Of a DNA stretch of 64,000 nucleotides, positions 62,285 through 64,000 are shown piece after piece. Origin of the DNA: Bradyrhizobium sp. 200. Lineage in GTDB: Bacteria > Pseudomonadota > Alphaproteobacteria > Rhizobiales > Xanthobacteraceae. The translations under genes and the position numbers were made by a program. The notes beneath the pieces are model-generated. The model did not search any database. It saw only the letters and a list, made by a program, of their open reading frames with translations, and was not told the origin of the DNA. The stretch covers positions 2,586,001 to 2,650,000 of the forward strand of contig NZ_CP064689.1 of NCBI RefSeq assembly GCF_023100945.1, given 5' to 3'. Position 1 is the first letter of the stretch. Each line of letters begins with the position of its first letter.

Positions 62285-62718
62285 GTCATTCCCTTGGCAT
62301 TGTAATCGAGAGTTTGGTGGCGATGCTGCTGATGCTCACGATCGGCTACTGCATGCTGCTCAACAAGCGGCTGCAGCGGCTGAAAGCGGACGAGCATTCG
62401 CTGAAGGCCACGATCGCCGAACTGATCACCGCGACCGAAATCGCCGAGCGGGCGATCGGCGGCCTCAAGCACACCGTGCGCGACGTCAATGAGAATCTCG
62501 GCAGCCAGCTCACGGCGGCGACGCAGATGGCGGGGCATCTGAAGAACATGCTGGCCGAAGGCGACGGCGTCATTCGCCGGCTGTCCAAGATCGCGATCGC
62601 GGCGCGGCCCTCGCAGGAGGCCGAACCCCCAGCACCCAGGGTCTCGAGCGCCAAGGCGGTTGCCGCGGCGGCTGAAGCCTTCTCCGAACGCCGAAGGGCC
62701 GGTGGCCTCGCGGCATGA
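62281..62718 (+). CDS. DUF6468 protein of the flagellar operon
   Basis: 145 residues. N-terminal membrane helix (about 5-24, including V-A-M-L-L-M-L-T-I-G-Y) and a coiled coil (30-95) with K-R-L-Q-R-L-K-A-D-E-H. Matches what I know as DUF6468, a conserved alphaproteobacterial gene between fliM and motE. Function not established. Four-base overlaps on both sides show tight coupling. Confidence 0.85.
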   Translation: MSHSLGIVIESLVAMLLMLTIGYCMLLNKRLQRLKADEHSLKATIAELITATEIAERAIGGLKHTVRDVNENLGSQLTAATQMAGHLKNMLAEGDGVIRRLSKIAIAARPSQEAEPPAPRVSSAKAVAAAAEAFSERRRAGGLAA

Positions 62719-63524
62719 AGTCGTTCCGGGACATCCGCGTCATTCCGGTCGTGCTGGTCGCGATCTTCGGCCTTGTCGTGCTGAAGGTTGCAGGCCTCGT
62801 GATCGATGGCGGCTATGTCTTCGAATATCAGGCGAGCCAGGCTGCGCAGCCGAGCTCACCCGCTCCACCCGCCAAGCGTTCGTGGGCGCAGGACACCCTG
62901 GGGTATCCGAGCAGCGCCAAGGCAGATCCCGCAGACATCACCGGTTCGGTCAAGAAGGAAGAGAAAAAGGAAGAAGCCCCGAAGCCGGCCGCTCCCGCCA
63001 CCGAACCGCCGAAGCCTGACGGTGTCGTGGTGTTTCCCGACCAGAACCCGCAATCGGTGTCGCCGTCGGAGCGCGCCATCCTGGAACGGCTGCAGGCGCG
63101 GCGCCAGGAGCTGGAGCAGCGCGCGCGGGAAATCGAAATTCGCGAAAGCCTCTTGAAATCCGCCGAGAAGCGTATCGAGGGCAGGGTCGATGAAATGAAG
63201 GCAACCGAGGCAAAGATATCGACCGCGACGGGGCAAAAGGCGGAGCAGGACGCCGCCCGCTTCAAGGGCATCATCACGATGTATGAGAACATGAAGCCAA
63301 AGGACGCCGCCAAGGTGTTCGACCGGCTGGAAATGTCCGTGCTCTACGAAATCGCCTCGCAGATCGCTCCCCGCAAGATGTCGGACATTCTGGGCTTGAT
63401 GCAGCCGGAAGCGGCCGAGCGGCTGACGGTCGAACTGGCCCGCCGCGCCGGCACCGACAAATCCACGTCCACGGCCGAGTTGCCCAAGATCGAAGGCAAG
63501 ATCCTGCCGCAAAAGCCCAATTGA
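62715..63524 (+). CDS. motE: MotE-like flagellar protein
   Basis: 269 residues. One N-terminal membrane helix (about 10-30), a Pro/Lys/Glu-rich linker, a coiled coil (about 118-175) and a C-terminal MgtE-N-like domain with P-K-D-A-A-K-V-F-D-R-L and E-I-A-S-Q-I-A-P-R-K-M. In Sinorhizobium MotE helps the periplasmic stator component MotC fold. Last gene of the fliL unit. Confidence 0.87.
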   Translation: MKSFRDIRVIPVVLVAIFGLVVLKVAGLVIDGGYVFEYQASQAAQPSSPAPPAKRSWAQDTLGYPSSAKADPADITGSVKKEEKKEEAPKPAAPATEPPKPDGVVVFPDQNPQSVSPSERAILERLQARRQELEQRAREIEIRESLLKSAEKRIEGRVDEMKATEAKISTATGQKAEQDAARFKGIITMYENMKPKDAAKVFDRLEMSVLYEIASQIAPRKMSDILGLMQPEAAERLTVELARRAGTDKSTSTAELPKIEGKILPQKPN

Positions 63525-63572
63525 CGCAGGCGCGCCGGCGCCCCGGTCAAGGGGCGTTGGCGTCACCCGATC

Positions 63573-64000
63573 TTAGAACCTGCGCGGCCCCGATGACACG
63601 AACGAGCGATGGGCTACGGCAAGCGCGCCGCGCTCATTGTTTTCAAGGGCGATCTTCTGCGCCAGCATGACATCGCCCGCGACGAGGTCGCCATCCGGAA
63701 CGAAGCACCATTTGCAGACGTGGTGGCCCGTGCCGCTGAGTTCCTCGATATTCGTCTGCGTGCCATGATGGATCCGATAGCGCGTCCCGGTATCGCTGCC
63801 GACGACGTCGAAATATCGGAATCGCTCGTAGCAGGCGCGCTGCTTCGGCGAGAGCCAGCCCTTCAACAGCGTCAGCGCCCGCGCCTCGGTTTCGAGGCGG
63901 AACGATCTGCTGCAGGAACCAGATCGCGCCACTACCAGCGAAAGCGCCGATAGCAGCATCGTGCCAAGCAAAGCCAGGATGAACGAGCATATCGCAAGGA
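63573..64000 (-). CDS. Unrecognised membrane-anchored protein, truncated at the window edge
   Basis: Reads 142 residues from the right edge, with a hydrophobic N-terminal stretch (F-I-L-A-L-L-G-T-M-L-L-S-A-L-S-L-V-V) still open to base 64000, so the start is probably outside. The rest has L-S-P-K-Q-R-A-C-Y-E-R-F-R-Y-F-D-V-V-G-S, G-T-R-Y-R-I-H-H-G-T-Q-T-N-I and W-C-F-V-P-D-G-D-L-V-A-G-D-V-M-L-A-Q-K-I. I recall similar sequences in Bradyrhizobium but no function. Convergent with motE. Confidence 0.75.
   Translation of the reverse strand, partial: LAICSFILALLGTMLLSALSLVVARSGSCSRSFRLETEARALTLLKGWLSPKQRACYERFRYFDVVGSDTGTRYRIHHGTQTNIEELSGTGHHVCKWCFVPDGDLVAGDVMLAQKIALENNERGALAVAHRSFVSSGPRRF

Overview
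The window looks like chromosomal DNA of a Bradyrhizobium-type alphaproteobacterium (order Hyphomicrobiales). The evidence is high GC throughout, alphaproteobacterial flagellar genes (flbT, flaF, fliX, a CheL-type rod protein, a MotE-like protein), an RgsE/GPR-like polar giant, and palindromic intergenic repeats of the kind I associate with Bradyrhizobium. This assignment is inference; no rRNA or tRNA gene was seen.

Region 1 (1-10.9 kb) is general metabolism and envelope. It holds a glutaminase, two MFS carriers, an HdeD-like membrane protein, a proline/alanine-rich protein of unknown function, a dipeptide epimerase and an mlaEFD-type lipid transport operon carrying two palindromic elements between mlaF and mlaD. 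Region 2 (10.9-24.1 kb) is dominated by one 1751-residue protein with two N-terminal membrane helices and a very long helical body that includes eight tandem 44-residue repeats. It resembles the growth-pole-ring protein GPR/RgsE, and a CtrA-type site lies upstream. An Hpt protein, a [2Fe-2S] ferredoxin, a thioredoxin-reductase-like ferredoxin-NADP reductase, a hydrolase/thioesterase pair, an SGNH-type exported protein and a YbhN-like membrane protein follow.

Region 3 (24.1-34.7 kb) mixes stress and signalling: a DUF892 ferritin-like protein behind an EcfG-like promoter, an MHYT-GGDEF-EAL protein behind a CtrA-type site, a MocR regulator facing a DUF1127 protein across a cluster of TTGCAC/GTGCAA motifs, a universal stress protein, a SixA-like phosphatase, a FAD oxidoreductase and an exported MsrB.

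Region 4 (34.7-47.7 kb) and region 6 (56.7-63.5 kb) are flagellar. Units are flgE-flgK-flgL, flbT (opposite strand), a large flagellin, flaF and an unknown gene, a flaG-like gene, flgI-cheL(flgJ)-flgN-like, fliX, flgF-flgG-flgA-flgH, and fliL-fliM-DUF6468-motE. Sigma-54 type promoters precede flgE, flgI and flgF, with CGGCA-containing motifs near each; together with fliX this points to Caulobacter-style FlbD/FliX control. FlgE, FlgL and the flagellin share one Flagellin_IN-like module, present twice in the flagellin.

Region 5 (47.7-56.7 kb) is accessory or stress: an HxlR/NAD(P)-binding pair, a DksA with most zinc cysteines missing, a hydratase, a DehI-like protein, an apparently exported SspB-fold protein, a 26-residue membrane microprotein and a PRC-barrel protein behind EcfG-like promoters, and a MarR-EmrA/EmrB efflux locus with a direct-repeat operator. 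The right edge cuts an unrecognised membrane-anchored protein.
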